From: Streptococcaceae bacterium | GTDB taxonomy: Bacteria; Bacillota; Bacilli; Lactobacillales; Streptococcaceae | NCBI GenBank assembly: GCA_031285105.1 | Contig: JAITWV010000266.1 | Coordinates: 1-7,627 of the forward strand | Direction: 5' to 3' | Length of the DNA stretch: 7,627 bases | Part shown: one piece after another, positions 1 to 6,464 of the stretch | How the letters are laid out: each line of letters opens with the position of its first letter | How positions within the stretch are numbered: position 1 is the stretch's first letter | Notes under the pieces: model-generated | The model's input: only the letters and a program-made list of their open reading frames with translations | Database searches by the model: none | What the model was told of the DNA's origin: nothing | Program-made: the position numbers and the translations under genes

Positions 1-31
1 CGTAGAAGAAAAACGAACGTTCAAGCACTAG
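1..31 (+). CDS. Possible 3' end of an upstream gene (partial, unidentified)
   Basis: Reading the + strand from base 2 gives nine codons (VEEKRTFKH) and then a TAG stop at 29-31. The stop lies 17 bases before the start of the strong terminator stem at 49, which is the spacing expected for the end of a + strand gene. The tail is too short to identify a family. Another + frame stops earlier, at 3-5 (TAG), so the gene could end there instead. The remaining + frame runs through the terminator to 111, which makes it unlikely. It is also possible that no gene ends here. Confidence 0.3.
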   Translation, partial: VEEKRTFKH

Positions 32-48
32 CACAAAACTTCAATCGC

Positions 49-96
49 AAAAACCTCCCAAAATCTATCTTTGATGATAGATTTTGGGAGGTTTTT
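49..96 (+). terminator. Strong intrinsic terminator with a 21-bp perfect stem
   Basis: Bases 49-69 are the exact reverse complement of 76-96, with a six-base loop (TTTGAT, 70-75). The stem contains a GC-rich CCTCCC/GGGAGG block, and its right arm ends in TTTTT, which serves as the U-tract. The left arm begins with AAAAA, so the hairpin could also stop transcription coming leftward on the minus strand. It most likely terminates the gene to the left of the window and insulates the DUF960-like gene from it. Confidence 0.9.
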
Positions 97-134
97 ACAT
101 TATTCGACTGAAAACTATAGTTAAAAAATTGTTT

Positions 135-147
135 TGTCCCAGCCTCC
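135..147 (-). repeat. GGAGGCTGGGAC short intergenic motif
   Basis: The + strand reads GTCCCAGCCTCC, preceded by GTTTT. On the minus strand this is GGAGGCTGGGACAAAAC. From memory, GAGGCTGGGACA-type motifs recur between genes in many staphylococci, streptococci and enterococci. I cannot verify the copy number here because this is the only copy I see in the window. It lies in the non-coding gap between the terminator and the DUF960-like promoter and has no visible coding role. Confidence 0.4.
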
Positions 148-189
148 TTTTGGTTTTAAGGCATATAAAAAGAAAAAAATAGCGTTTAG

Positions 190-198
190 TGGTACAAT
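190..198 (+). promoter_or_regulatory. Extended -10 promoter for the DUF960-like gene
   Basis: TG at 190-191, one spacer base, then TACAAT at 193-198 form a good extended -10 element (TGnTAnaaT). No convincing -35 hexamer lies 16-18 bases upstream, where the DNA is A-rich (AAAAAGAAAAAAAT), which is consistent with an extended -10 promoter. Transcription would start near 205 and leave a short leader of about 26 bases before the ATG at 231. Confidence 0.6.
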
Positions 199-217
199 AA
201 CTCAAAAGAAAATGAGC

Positions 218-225
218 AAGGGGGA
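218..225 (+). promoter_or_regulatory. Ribosome binding site of the DUF960-like gene
   Basis: AAGGGGGA ends five bases before the ATG at 231. This is a strong Shine-Dalgarno match at normal spacing and supports that start codon. Confidence 0.75.
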
Positions 226-230
226 TTCTT

Positions 231-545
231 ATGTCATTTACAAACACACAAGCTAGATTTGCAACAATCGGTACAACAACAACGATTCCAGGTGAAATTA
301 TTGATACATTTTGGTATATGATTGATGAATACCTAAAAGGCGTTTTTCCACTTGATGCGATTATTCGCTTTGAGTTATTAGATAATGATGGACGACTTTC
401 TATTCGTTATTCACAAACCTCTTCACCAGCTACTTTGACGGCTGACTTTCAATTTAGCTTTGATGAGAACTGGCCACTAGAATTTTTGGCAGTCGATGAC
501 CGAGGAGCTGAAACAATTATGACTCCTGAGGAATTTGGAGAATAA
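231..545 (+). CDS. DUF960-like small protein of unknown function
   Basis: This 104-residue, acidic, probably cytoplasmic protein has no signal peptide or membrane segment. Its layout fits the DUF960 family of small Firmicutes proteins: an N-terminal F-x-T-x(3)-RF-x-TIG stretch, a short IPGEIIDTFWYMIDE helix (about residues 19-33), then a PLDAIIRFEL beta strand with a DGRLSIRYSQ strand after it. The C-terminal half has a tryptophan (W80), FLAVDDRGAETIM and a final TPEEF. The length also fits that family. No biochemical function is established for DUF960 as far as I know, and no catalytic motif is visible. The gene is monocistronic: it has its own extended -10 promoter and strong ribosome binding site, and it ends at a terminator shared with the convergent adhesin gene. 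The ORF is very likely real. The family assignment is from memory of its pattern and is moderate. Confidence 0.7.
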   Translation: MSFTNTQARFATIGTTTTIPGEIIDTFWYMIDEYLKGVFPLDAIIRFELLDNDGRLSIRYSQTSSPATLTADFQFSFDENWPLEFLAVDDRGAETIMTPEEFGE

Positions 546-585
546 AAATAAGAGGTTGCTCAACAATAGGCAACCTCTTATTTTT
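544..585 (+). terminator. Bidirectional terminator between convergent genes
   Basis: Bases 544-559 pair perfectly with 570-585 (16 bp, core AAGAGGTTGC/GCAACCTCTT) around a ten-base loop. On the + strand the right arm runs into seven T residues (581-587). On the minus strand the arm runs into an ATTTTTATTC tract. The hairpin fills the whole 40-base gap between the stop codon of the DUF960-like gene (543-545) and that of the adhesin (586-588), so it serves both genes. Confidence 0.9.
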
Positions 586-3500
586 TTAGATGTCTTGTTT
601 TCTTTCACGTGCATGTTTGACTTTGAGTCTAAAGATTTCAAAAAATACAAAACCAACAGTAAGTCCAATTAAACTATTCCAAAGGACTTTATTTTTCTTG
701 CCACCAGTTGTTGGTAACACACCTCCATCTGTTCGAGTATTAGTGACAGTGAATTTCAGCAAGAAAGGATTATCATCAGTTTCTGTGATTTCTGGGTGAT
801 ATTTATCCTTAGCATCTGATTGATAAAGAGAGGATAAATCTATTTTTGCTCCAGAATTTTTATCAATTTGCACAACTTCTTTTTCTTTAATCGCATAAGT
901 GTAATCTGTTCCATATTCATCTGCGCGTGGGAGATTATTAATTGATTTAATATAACTAGCATCATCTCTTGACCCAACAGCAATTTCTTGAACGAATTGA
1001 TACTTGTCATCTCCTTCTTCTTCAAGTTTACGATACAAATTAAAGATGACTTGTACATAAAACTCACCATTGTTTAATTGGTTCGTCCCTTGAGGAATCT
1101 TAGAGATTGTTTCAAACTTTTTGATGATATTCAAATTCACAACAGTTGGTTTGGTAGTGGTATTTTTTAAGGCAATTACCCAGTTTCCGTTTTTATCGAT
1201 TACCATACGACTTGTTTTGATGACCTCATCGCCACCTAAACCATCATCACCCTTATCAAATTCAAAATGATGGATAAAATTCGTTTCATGGTTCATACTT
1301 TCATGCACATTGCGAATCGCTGTTTCCACTGCGGAGTAGCGATAGTCATTACCATCTGGTGATTTTGTTTTTAAACCATCAATTTGCCACGTGAAGTCAT
1401 TGGCTTTTTTCAATGTATATTTGCCAATTTCCACTTTATTATCCCATTCTCCACCAACTTTTTCTTCTTGATAAACCACTACATCTACTTCAAGATAGTC
1501 GGAATTATCCGGAATACTGGCATTGAGATTTGCTGGTAAGACCCATTGTTTTTTGATGATTAATGGCGTGTGCTTATTGGTAATTTTTAATATACCTAAT
1601 TTATTTGAACTATTTTTTGAAACTTTAGCAAATGAATAATCCTTAGCAACTGATGTCTCGTCCACTAAAGTAATATCACCATAGTCTAGTTTAAAGTAAA
1701 TTGGTTCCGTTAATTTAAGATACCTATTTGGTGAAACTAACTCTGTTAAACGATATAAACCATTAATCAATTCTTTTCTAACTGCCTTGCCATTATCTAC
1801 CACCTCAAACTCACCTACAGCCTGTGCACCTGGAGGAATTGTAGTAGACCATTCTTTTGTGGCAGTATTCATTCTTTCGAGTCTGAATTTAGCCCCATCT
1901 AGTAACTCACCATTTTCATCATATTTTTCGATAACAATATCATCATTGTAACCATATGCGTAGTTTGAATATTTGGTATTGTCAATCTTATCTTCTTTTT
2001 TACCATACTTAATTTCATTATCTCGAATGGCAAACATAACGGAATTGACCATGTCTTTTGTGGTATCTTGCAGTTCAACGGTATATTCGACAATATAAGC
2101 TTTATTTGACTTGTCTTTGGCATCATTGAGTTGTTTATTTGGGCCAAAGATTATCGTCATATATTGATAACCATCTTTGTAGATTTTTTCAGTTTTCGTT
2201 ACACCCTTTTCATCAATATACGTTTTATCTGCATTCAAAGTATTAAACTCAGCTTGTAGACCATTTAAAATATTACTTGTCCAATTTCCAATTACTCCAT
2301 TATGTTCAAAAATAGTATAAACTTCCTCGCCGGCTGGTGTTAGTTTAAATAAAGCGACTCCATTTGGCTTCAAGAGTTGATAATCTACCCCTTGAGTTAA
2401 AGCAGCACCATTTTTCACCCACTTGCCACCTTCTACTTTGGCTTCATAAACATTGACCTTATACTTTTCTCCATCTTTTAGATACTTGGCATTTGATCCG
2501 ATATAGTCATTAAATATTAGCTGTTGGAAAGTATCTTGACCTTTGTTGACGACTACTGAATAATCAATGTAGACTTTTCCACCGATTTCGATTGGCTCAC
2601 CTTTTTTGTCTAGTCTGGTGTTTTCGGTGAATTTTTGTCCGTCGGTTTTGGTTGTGTTTGAACCAGATTTGGGGACTTTCATGGTTGCAGTATTTTCGTA
2701 CGACCCATAACTTTCTGCTTGCTTGATATCTACTAGGAAAATAAGATTAATCGCTTTATTGCCGATGTCTTCTAGGAGTTCAATCGTTAATTTACCACCA
2801 ACTACCTTAACTGTGTAATAGTCTTTATAGGCATCATCGCCATTTGGTTTGTCTTTTTCACCATACCAGATTGGTGGAGTGGGGTTATTTTCATCAAAGA
2901 AATTCAAGAATAATTCATTTCCATTTGGATCTTGAATATAACTTAGACTGGTCCATGCTGGACTTGCATTTTTTTGACTATAGTTTAAAACTCTAGCTTC
3001 AAGAAGATTAACTGAGCCATCTACTATTGTCATATTTGGATTTTTCGAAAAATCATCTTCAATAATTGTTCCTTTGGGTAGATATAGTCTTTCTTTGTTG
3101 AAAGTCACAATATAAACACCTTGATAACCATGTGGTACATTTGAAAACAATGGTTTGGCTGTATCTTTCCAATTGGCACCTTTATTGTTTAAATTCAAAT
3201 TACGATATAAATACCATTGATTATTGCACCATTGACTATCTTTTGGATCTGTTGAAAAACTAGGATTTTTACTTAAATCACAAATTTCGTCTAAAGGTGA
3301 GAATAACATCATTTGTTTATTTTCATTTTTTCCAAGCCAATGATAAAATTGTGTGCTTTTAAATACTCCTTTTGCAACAACTTGACCGCCTTCCCATTTC
3401 AAAGTTACTGTATTGTAGTTATCTCCAGCATCAGGATGTATCTCACAAACGTTATTCCCTCTATGCGCCCAATCAATCAATTTTGTACTGTAGTAATTGT

Positions 3501-5601
3501 CAAGATTCATTTCAACACTGCCATCAGGATTGCGATAAAATGAAGCTGTTGATCTTTTTGCTGGAAAATTTGCCGGATCATCCCAATTGAGTAAATACCC
3601 TTTCCAATGAGTAAACAACTCTTCTGTTGAAAATTTAATCACAATTTTAGGATACTTAACATCTGTTAAACTATTATAGTCTATAAAGTCAATTTCAAAG
3701 CCTGACTCTAATGTTTCATGTATATCTCCATATAATCTAGAACCATCAGGTAAGAATAAACCATCTTCTACTAAAAATCGTTGCCTGAAAGTATAATGCG
3801 TCCCCAAATCAAGTAATTTTGCAACCCCTTTAGAATCATACGCATAAACTTTTAAAGAAGATTGATCTAAAATTCTAGCAAAGAAAATCCATTTAAACGT
3901 TTCAGCATCTCTTTTAACAATATTACGGTCAATATAACTATCAATTATCTTTGGGTTCGTCATTTCAACATTGTTTTGATTAAAGGTCATTTCCCAAGTT
4001 GCTATTCGATCTGCGGCAATCAAGTTATATCCATTATTAGAATCCCAACGAGTACATTTTTTCTCAATCCCTGGCATACTTGCATCAGGAATAACCCCTT
4101 CTCCTTTTCCTTCTCCAATTCCATTTACCAATGCTGTATTCCCAACAATTACTTCACCTTTAGCACCAGGTGTTCGTGTTACTTTCGTTTGATAGGTTAA
4201 AGTATATAAACCTTTTGGTGCAACTTTTGGTGTTAACGTCATTTTTTGAGTTTTTCCTGCCTCTGTATCTTCAATCGTTCTATTAAAAATACTAGATGCA
4301 AGAACAATCCCATTAATTTTTAAGGAATCTGGTACATATTGATGTTTTGCACCAGCATCAGAAGTTGTCAGTATCAGTTGATCAATAATCGGATTAGACA
4401 CTGCTCCTGAAAGTGGATACCGTACATTTACTTCCCAATTGATAATCAAGTAATCATAGGTGAATGTATTATCTGCTGGATCGCGTGTAACCAATTTGCC
4501 ATCTTTATAGTAATCAATACCAGTAATTCTTTTATTCATTTCACCAGATTTATTTAAAATTTCTTGCAAACCATCATTCTTTTGATCATTTTTTCCATTT
4601 GCGGTCATGTTAGCAATATTAGTAACACTTGCTGGATTACCAACTGCAGCTCCAATCAGCTTCGTCACCACTTTAATTCGATAACTATCAGTTGAACCTG
4701 TCAAATTCTTGATTACCCAAATAACATTATTTGCCCCGCCAGGTGTTTGTGTATAATGTTCGGGTGTACCTAATAAAGTCCAAGATGAAGAACCTTTTGC
4801 TTGTTTTTCAATCGTTGCACGCACAAATGTTTGATTACTACCAAAAACATCCTCAACTGTTAAATCAAACAAACCAGCATTTTTCCCATTAACAATAATC
4901 TCCCAAGTCGCTTCTTGGGTATCTGGATTATAATTTGTCGCTTTTTTCGTCAGTGATGAAGTTTCTTTTTCAGTCGGATTCACTGTATAAGTTCCCCCAC
5001 CAACATCAGACGCATCAATAATAACTGGCTTATCCACATCAATAAACTTTAAATCCCCTTCAATCGTAAAGGTTCCATTAATATAATTGGCACTGCTAAA
5101 AACATTATCCGTATTCACGAATGTCAAAGTAATCGTTCGTGCAGCTGGATCGACGGTGTAGGTTCCAATTTTGGTGTTGGATGAATTTGACCCGATTTTA
5201 GCTAATAAATCCCCGGTTTCAGCTTTTAAGATAATGGATGTCGGGATATTATTGATGACAAAATTATCACCCGTACCAACATTTTCCGATGGATTCATAT
5301 AATAAGTGAATTGCAAACGAACTTTTGTGCCATCTGCTAAACTTTCACCACCAACCAAATTATTCCAACTGCCTCCTAAATTGTATTGAAAGCTGACCAA
5401 TTTATTACTTGTTTCTCCTCCTGCTCCACTAAAAATCCCTGGTTTAATAGCAGTGTTGTTTGTACTATAGTGAATACTATTTACTTCCCCCACACTAGAT
5501 ACTAAACTTTGTAAACCAACAAATAATAATATCGGTAAGAATAAACAAAGAAACATGGTTATTCTTTTTCTAGAAATGGTTTTTACATATCTTGAAATCA
5601 T
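586..5601 (-). CDS. Large LPXTG-anchored MSCRAMM-like surface adhesin
   Basis: This protein has 1671 residues, numbered from the ATG at 5601. A basic N-terminus and hydrophobic stretch (about 12-37) form a signal peptide without a YSIRK motif. Residues ~67-212 resemble the Big_8 N1 module and ~213-342 the collagen-binding N2 module of Cna-type adhesins (ATWEIIVNG, then VEDVFG). Further sandwich modules follow, with similar W-x-V/M-x-x-N and I-I-D strands at ~388, ~536 and ~1011. Residues 516-792 hold four cysteines (516, 719, 774, 792), the only ones in the mature chain. Three SpaA/Cna_B domains form the stalk, with likely isopeptide triads K1226/E1287/N1342, K1351/E1426/N1480 and K1495/E1573/N1621. 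LPTTG is at 1629-1633, followed by a hydrophobic span and a basic tail for sortase anchoring. The role inferred is adhesion to host matrix, with ligand unknown. No sortase is nearby. No near-identical internal repeats were seen. A GTG three codons upstream is possible but lies inside the Shine-Dalgarno sequence. Confidence 0.93.
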   Translation of the reverse strand: MISRYVKTISRKRITMFLCLFLPILLFVGLQSLVSSVGEVNSIHYSTNNTAIKPGIFSGAGGETSNKLVSFQYNLGGSWNNLVGGESLADGTKVRLQFTYYMNPSENVGTGDNFVINNIPTSIILKAETGDLLAKIGSNSSNTKIGTYTVDPAARTITLTFVNTDNVFSSANYINGTFTIEGDLKFIDVDKPVIIDASDVGGGTYTVNPTEKETSSLTKKATNYNPDTQEATWEIIVNGKNAGLFDLTVEDVFGSNQTFVRATIEKQAKGSSSWTLLGTPEHYTQTPGGANNVIWVIKNLTGSTDSYRIKVVTKLIGAAVGNPASVTNIANMTANGKNDQKNDGLQEILNKSGEMNKRITGIDYYKDGKLVTRDPADNTFTYDYLIINWEVNVRYPLSGAVSNPIIDQLILTTSDAGAKHQYVPDSLKINGIVLASSIFNRTIEDTEAGKTQKMTLTPKVAPKGLYTLTYQTKVTRTPGAKGEVIVGNTALVNGIGEGKGEGVIPDASMPGIEKKCTRWDSNNGYNLIAADRIATWEMTFNQNNVEMTNPKIIDSYIDRNIVKRDAETFKWIFFARILDQSSLKVYAYDSKGVAKLLDLGTHYTFRQRFLVEDGLFLPDGSRLYGDIHETLESGFEIDFIDYNSLTDVKYPKIVIKFSTEELFTHWKGYLLNWDDPANFPAKRSTASFYRNPDGSVEMNLDNYYSTKLIDWAHRGNNVCEIHPDAGDNYNTVTLKWEGGQVVAKGVFKSTQFYHWLGKNENKQMMLFSPLDEICDLSKNPSFSTDPKDSQWCNNQWYLYRNLNLNNKGANWKDTAKPLFSNVPHGYQGVYIVTFNKERLYLPKGTIIEDDFSKNPNMTIVDGSVNLLEARVLNYSQKNASPAWTSLSYIQDPNGNELFLNFFDENNPTPPIWYGEKDKPNGDDAYKDYYTVKVVGGKLTIELLEDIGNKAINLIFLVDIKQAESYGSYENTATMKVPKSGSNTTKTDGQKFTENTRLDKKGEPIEIGGKVYIDYSVVVNKGQDTFQQLIFNDYIGSNAKYLKDGEKYKVNVYEAKVEGGKWVKNGAALTQGVDYQLLKPNGVALFKLTPAGEEVYTIFEHNGVIGNWTSNILNGLQAEFNTLNADKTYIDEKGVTKTEKIYKDGYQYMTIIFGPNKQLNDAKDKSNKAYIVEYTVELQDTTKDMVNSVMFAIRDNEIKYGKKEDKIDNTKYSNYAYGYNDDIVIEKYDENGELLDGAKFRLERMNTATKEWSTTIPPGAQAVGEFEVVDNGKAVRKELINGLYRLTELVSPNRYLKLTEPIYFKLDYGDITLVDETSVAKDYSFAKVSKNSSNKLGILKITNKHTPLIIKKQWVLPANLNASIPDNSDYLEVDVVVYQEEKVGGEWDNKVEIGKYTLKKANDFTWQIDGLKTKSPDGNDYRYSAVETAIRNVHESMNHETNFIHHFEFDKGDDGLGGDEVIKTSRMVIDKNGNWVIALKNTTTKPTVVNLNIIKKFETISKIPQGTNQLNNGEFYVQVIFNLYRKLEEEGDDKYQFVQEIAVGSRDDASYIKSINNLPRADEYGTDYTYAIKEKEVVQIDKNSGAKIDLSSLYQSDAKDKYHPEITETDDNPFLLKFTVTNTRTDGGVLPTTGGKKNKVLWNSLIGLTVGFVFFEIFRLKVKHARERKQDI

Positions 5602-5609
5602 TTGAAGCA

Positions 5610-5617
5610 CCTCCCCT
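5610..5617 (-). promoter_or_regulatory. Ribosome binding site that fixes the adhesin start
   Basis: The minus strand reads AGGGGAGG (5617 down to 5610), then TGCTTCAA, then ATG at 5601-5599. GGAGG is therefore eight bases from the ATG, which is ideal. The in-frame GTG at 5610-5608 uses the last G of the GGAGG core itself, so it cannot be served by this site. This supports a 1671-residue protein rather than one of 1674. Confidence 0.85.
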
Positions 5618-5645
5618 AATTTTTCACAATTTCCCTTATAGCACC

Positions 5646-5674
5646 ATAATATAACCTATTCTAGTAGCAGACAA
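5646..5674 (-). promoter_or_regulatory. Candidate sigma-A promoter of the adhesin gene
   Basis: On the minus strand TTGTCT (5674-5669) and TATTAT (5651-5646) are separated by exactly 17 bases and match -35 and -10 consensus at four and five of six positions. Transcription would start around 5639, giving a leader of roughly 38 bases that includes the ribosome binding site. An overlapping TATATT could serve as an alternative -10. Confidence 0.6.
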
Positions 5675-5699
5675 TTTAAACCCTAAGAAATGCCGAAAT

Positions 5700-5728
5700 A
5701 TGACAATTATTTTAAATTAAATGACAAT
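5700..5728 (-). repeat. Direct ATTGTCAT repeat upstream of the adhesin promoter
   Basis: ATTGTCAT occurs twice on the minus strand (5728-5721 and 5707-5700), 21 bases apart, which is about two helical turns. A third partial copy, ATTGTCT (5675-5669), overlaps the -35 element, 32 bases further on. Copies on the same helical face just upstream of and over a -35 box are a plausible binding site for a regulator. The regulator is unknown, and in AT-rich DNA chance repeats of eight bases are not rare. Confidence 0.4.
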
Positions 5729-5735
5729 AACTAAA

Positions 5736-5785
5736 CAAAAAAAGCGTGTACCTCATTTATTGTGAGGACACACTTCTTTTTTTAG
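5736..5785 (-). terminator. Intrinsic terminator of the purB-nanE unit
   Basis: CCTCA (5751-5755) pairs with TGAGG (5763-5767) around a seven-base loop. The stem continues outward with GTGT/ACAC after a bulged A and then an A-rich/T-rich section with mismatches. On the minus strand the hairpin is followed by seven T residues (5747-5737 region), directly after the nanE stop codon at 5786-5788. It separates nanE from the adhesin promoter. The stem is imperfect, so some read-through into the adhesin is possible. Confidence 0.75.
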
Positions 5786-6463
5786 TTATTCATTTAGCTC
5801 ATCTACAAAACGTTTGGTGATTTCTTGAGGACGAGTAATCGCACCACCCACAACAACCGCGTAACCGCCAAGCTCTAAAGAAATTCTCGCTTTTTTAGGT
5901 GTATCAATTTTCCCTTCAACAATCACCGGCGTTTTGAGCGTATTTAATGCCTGTTTTAAAAATTTAAAATAATCATCAGCAATATTCTTGCCTTTGGTTT
6001 CTTCTGTATAACCATAAAGCGTAGTACCGATAAAGTCAAAGCCTAATTTCTCTGCATTTTGCATATCTTCTACACTTGAACAATCAGCCATCAATAAAGT
6101 TTTTGGATATTCTTCACGGATAGTTTTGATAATTTGAGCCAAACTTTCATTGTTGGGTCTTGATCTTAATGTTGCATCCATCGCCACAATTTCAACTCCT
6201 GTAGCACAAACTTCACGCACTTCTTTCAGCGTTGGAGTGATGAATACTGGTGAGTCTGAATAAACATTTTTAATAATCCCAATAATCGGCAAGTTAACCG
6301 TTTCTTGAATTGCCTGTATATCCACTACTGAATTTGCTCGAATACCAACTGCACCTGATTGCTGGGCAGCTAGTGCCATTTTTGACATGATGAATGAGGA
6401 ATGTAATGGCTCGTTTTCTAAAGCTTGGCAAGAAACAATTAATCCATTTTTTATTTCTTTCAT
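5786..6463 (-). CDS. nanE: N-acetylmannosamine-6-phosphate 2-epimerase
   Basis: NanE converts N-acetylmannosamine-6-phosphate to N-acetylglucosamine-6-phosphate in the cytoplasm, a step of sialic acid and ManNAc catabolism. The 225-residue protein is full length for this TIM-barrel family. Characteristic segments are present in order: GLIVSCQAL at 7-15, AVGIRAN at 38-44, LPIIGIIK at 58-65, FITPT at 74-78, MDATLRSRP at 95-103, LLMADCSS at 123-130, IGTTLYGYT at 145-153, VEGKIDTP at 182-189 and VVVGGAITRP at 203-212. By alignment from memory with the Clostridium perfringens enzyme, K65 and E183 would be the catalytic pair, with R42 and D127 in support; all four are present. The start ATG (6463-6461) follows the purB stop after one base (TAATATG), with only a weak TTGGTAG upstream. 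Translation therefore probably depends on coupling to purB. No other nan gene is visible in the window. Confidence 0.93.
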   Translation of the reverse strand: MKEIKNGLIVSCQALENEPLHSSFIMSKMALAAQQSGAVGIRANSVVDIQAIQETVNLPIIGIIKNVYSDSPVFITPTLKEVREVCATGVEIVAMDATLRSRPNNESLAQIIKTIREEYPKTLLMADCSSVEDMQNAEKLGFDFIGTTLYGYTEETKGKNIADDYFKFLKQALNTLKTPVIVEGKIDTPKKARISLELGGYAVVVGGAITRPQEITKRFVDELNE

Positions 6464-6464
6464 A

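Larger units (their letters stand above)
5618..5785. other. Non-coding gap between nanE and the adhesin
   Basis: This gap contains, in minus-strand order, the nanE terminator, the ATTGTC repeats, the candidate promoter and the adhesin leader. It is very AT-rich. I see no small coding frame with a ribosome binding site, and no RNA gene. Confidence 0.7.

Noticed and set aside
113..122. Perfect ten-base palindrome AACTATAGTT
   Set aside because: It is short, entirely AT-dominated and does not overlap the promoter elements, so an operator role has no support.
477..668. A 63-codon minus-strand frame spanning the convergent junction
   Set aside because: It overlaps both real genes and the bidirectional terminator, and it has no ribosome binding site or recognisable product.
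3313..3590. Two overlapping + strand open frames, one with a cysteine-rich product
   Set aside because: They are antisense to the adhesin, whose own frame is continuous and shows protein-family patterns on both sides of this stretch.
3646..3654. YPK in the adhesin (residues 650-652), resembling the lysine motif of pilin backbone subunits
   Set aside because: The surrounding W-x3-V-x-V-YPKN pattern is missing, it sits deep inside a sandwich module, and no class C sortase gene is nearby. The protein is better read as a wall-anchored monomer.
2581..5040. Apparent change of C/G strand balance along the adhesin gene, suggesting a mosaic
   Set aside because: I compared only a few 60-base lines (more G than C on the + strand near 2641-2700, the reverse near 4981-5040). 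This is too little to claim recombination without a full composition scan.
5624..5630. TTGTGA on the minus strand, resembling half of a Rex redox-repressor site
   Set aside because: The opposing TCACAA half is absent at the required spacing, so a half site of six bases is expected by chance.
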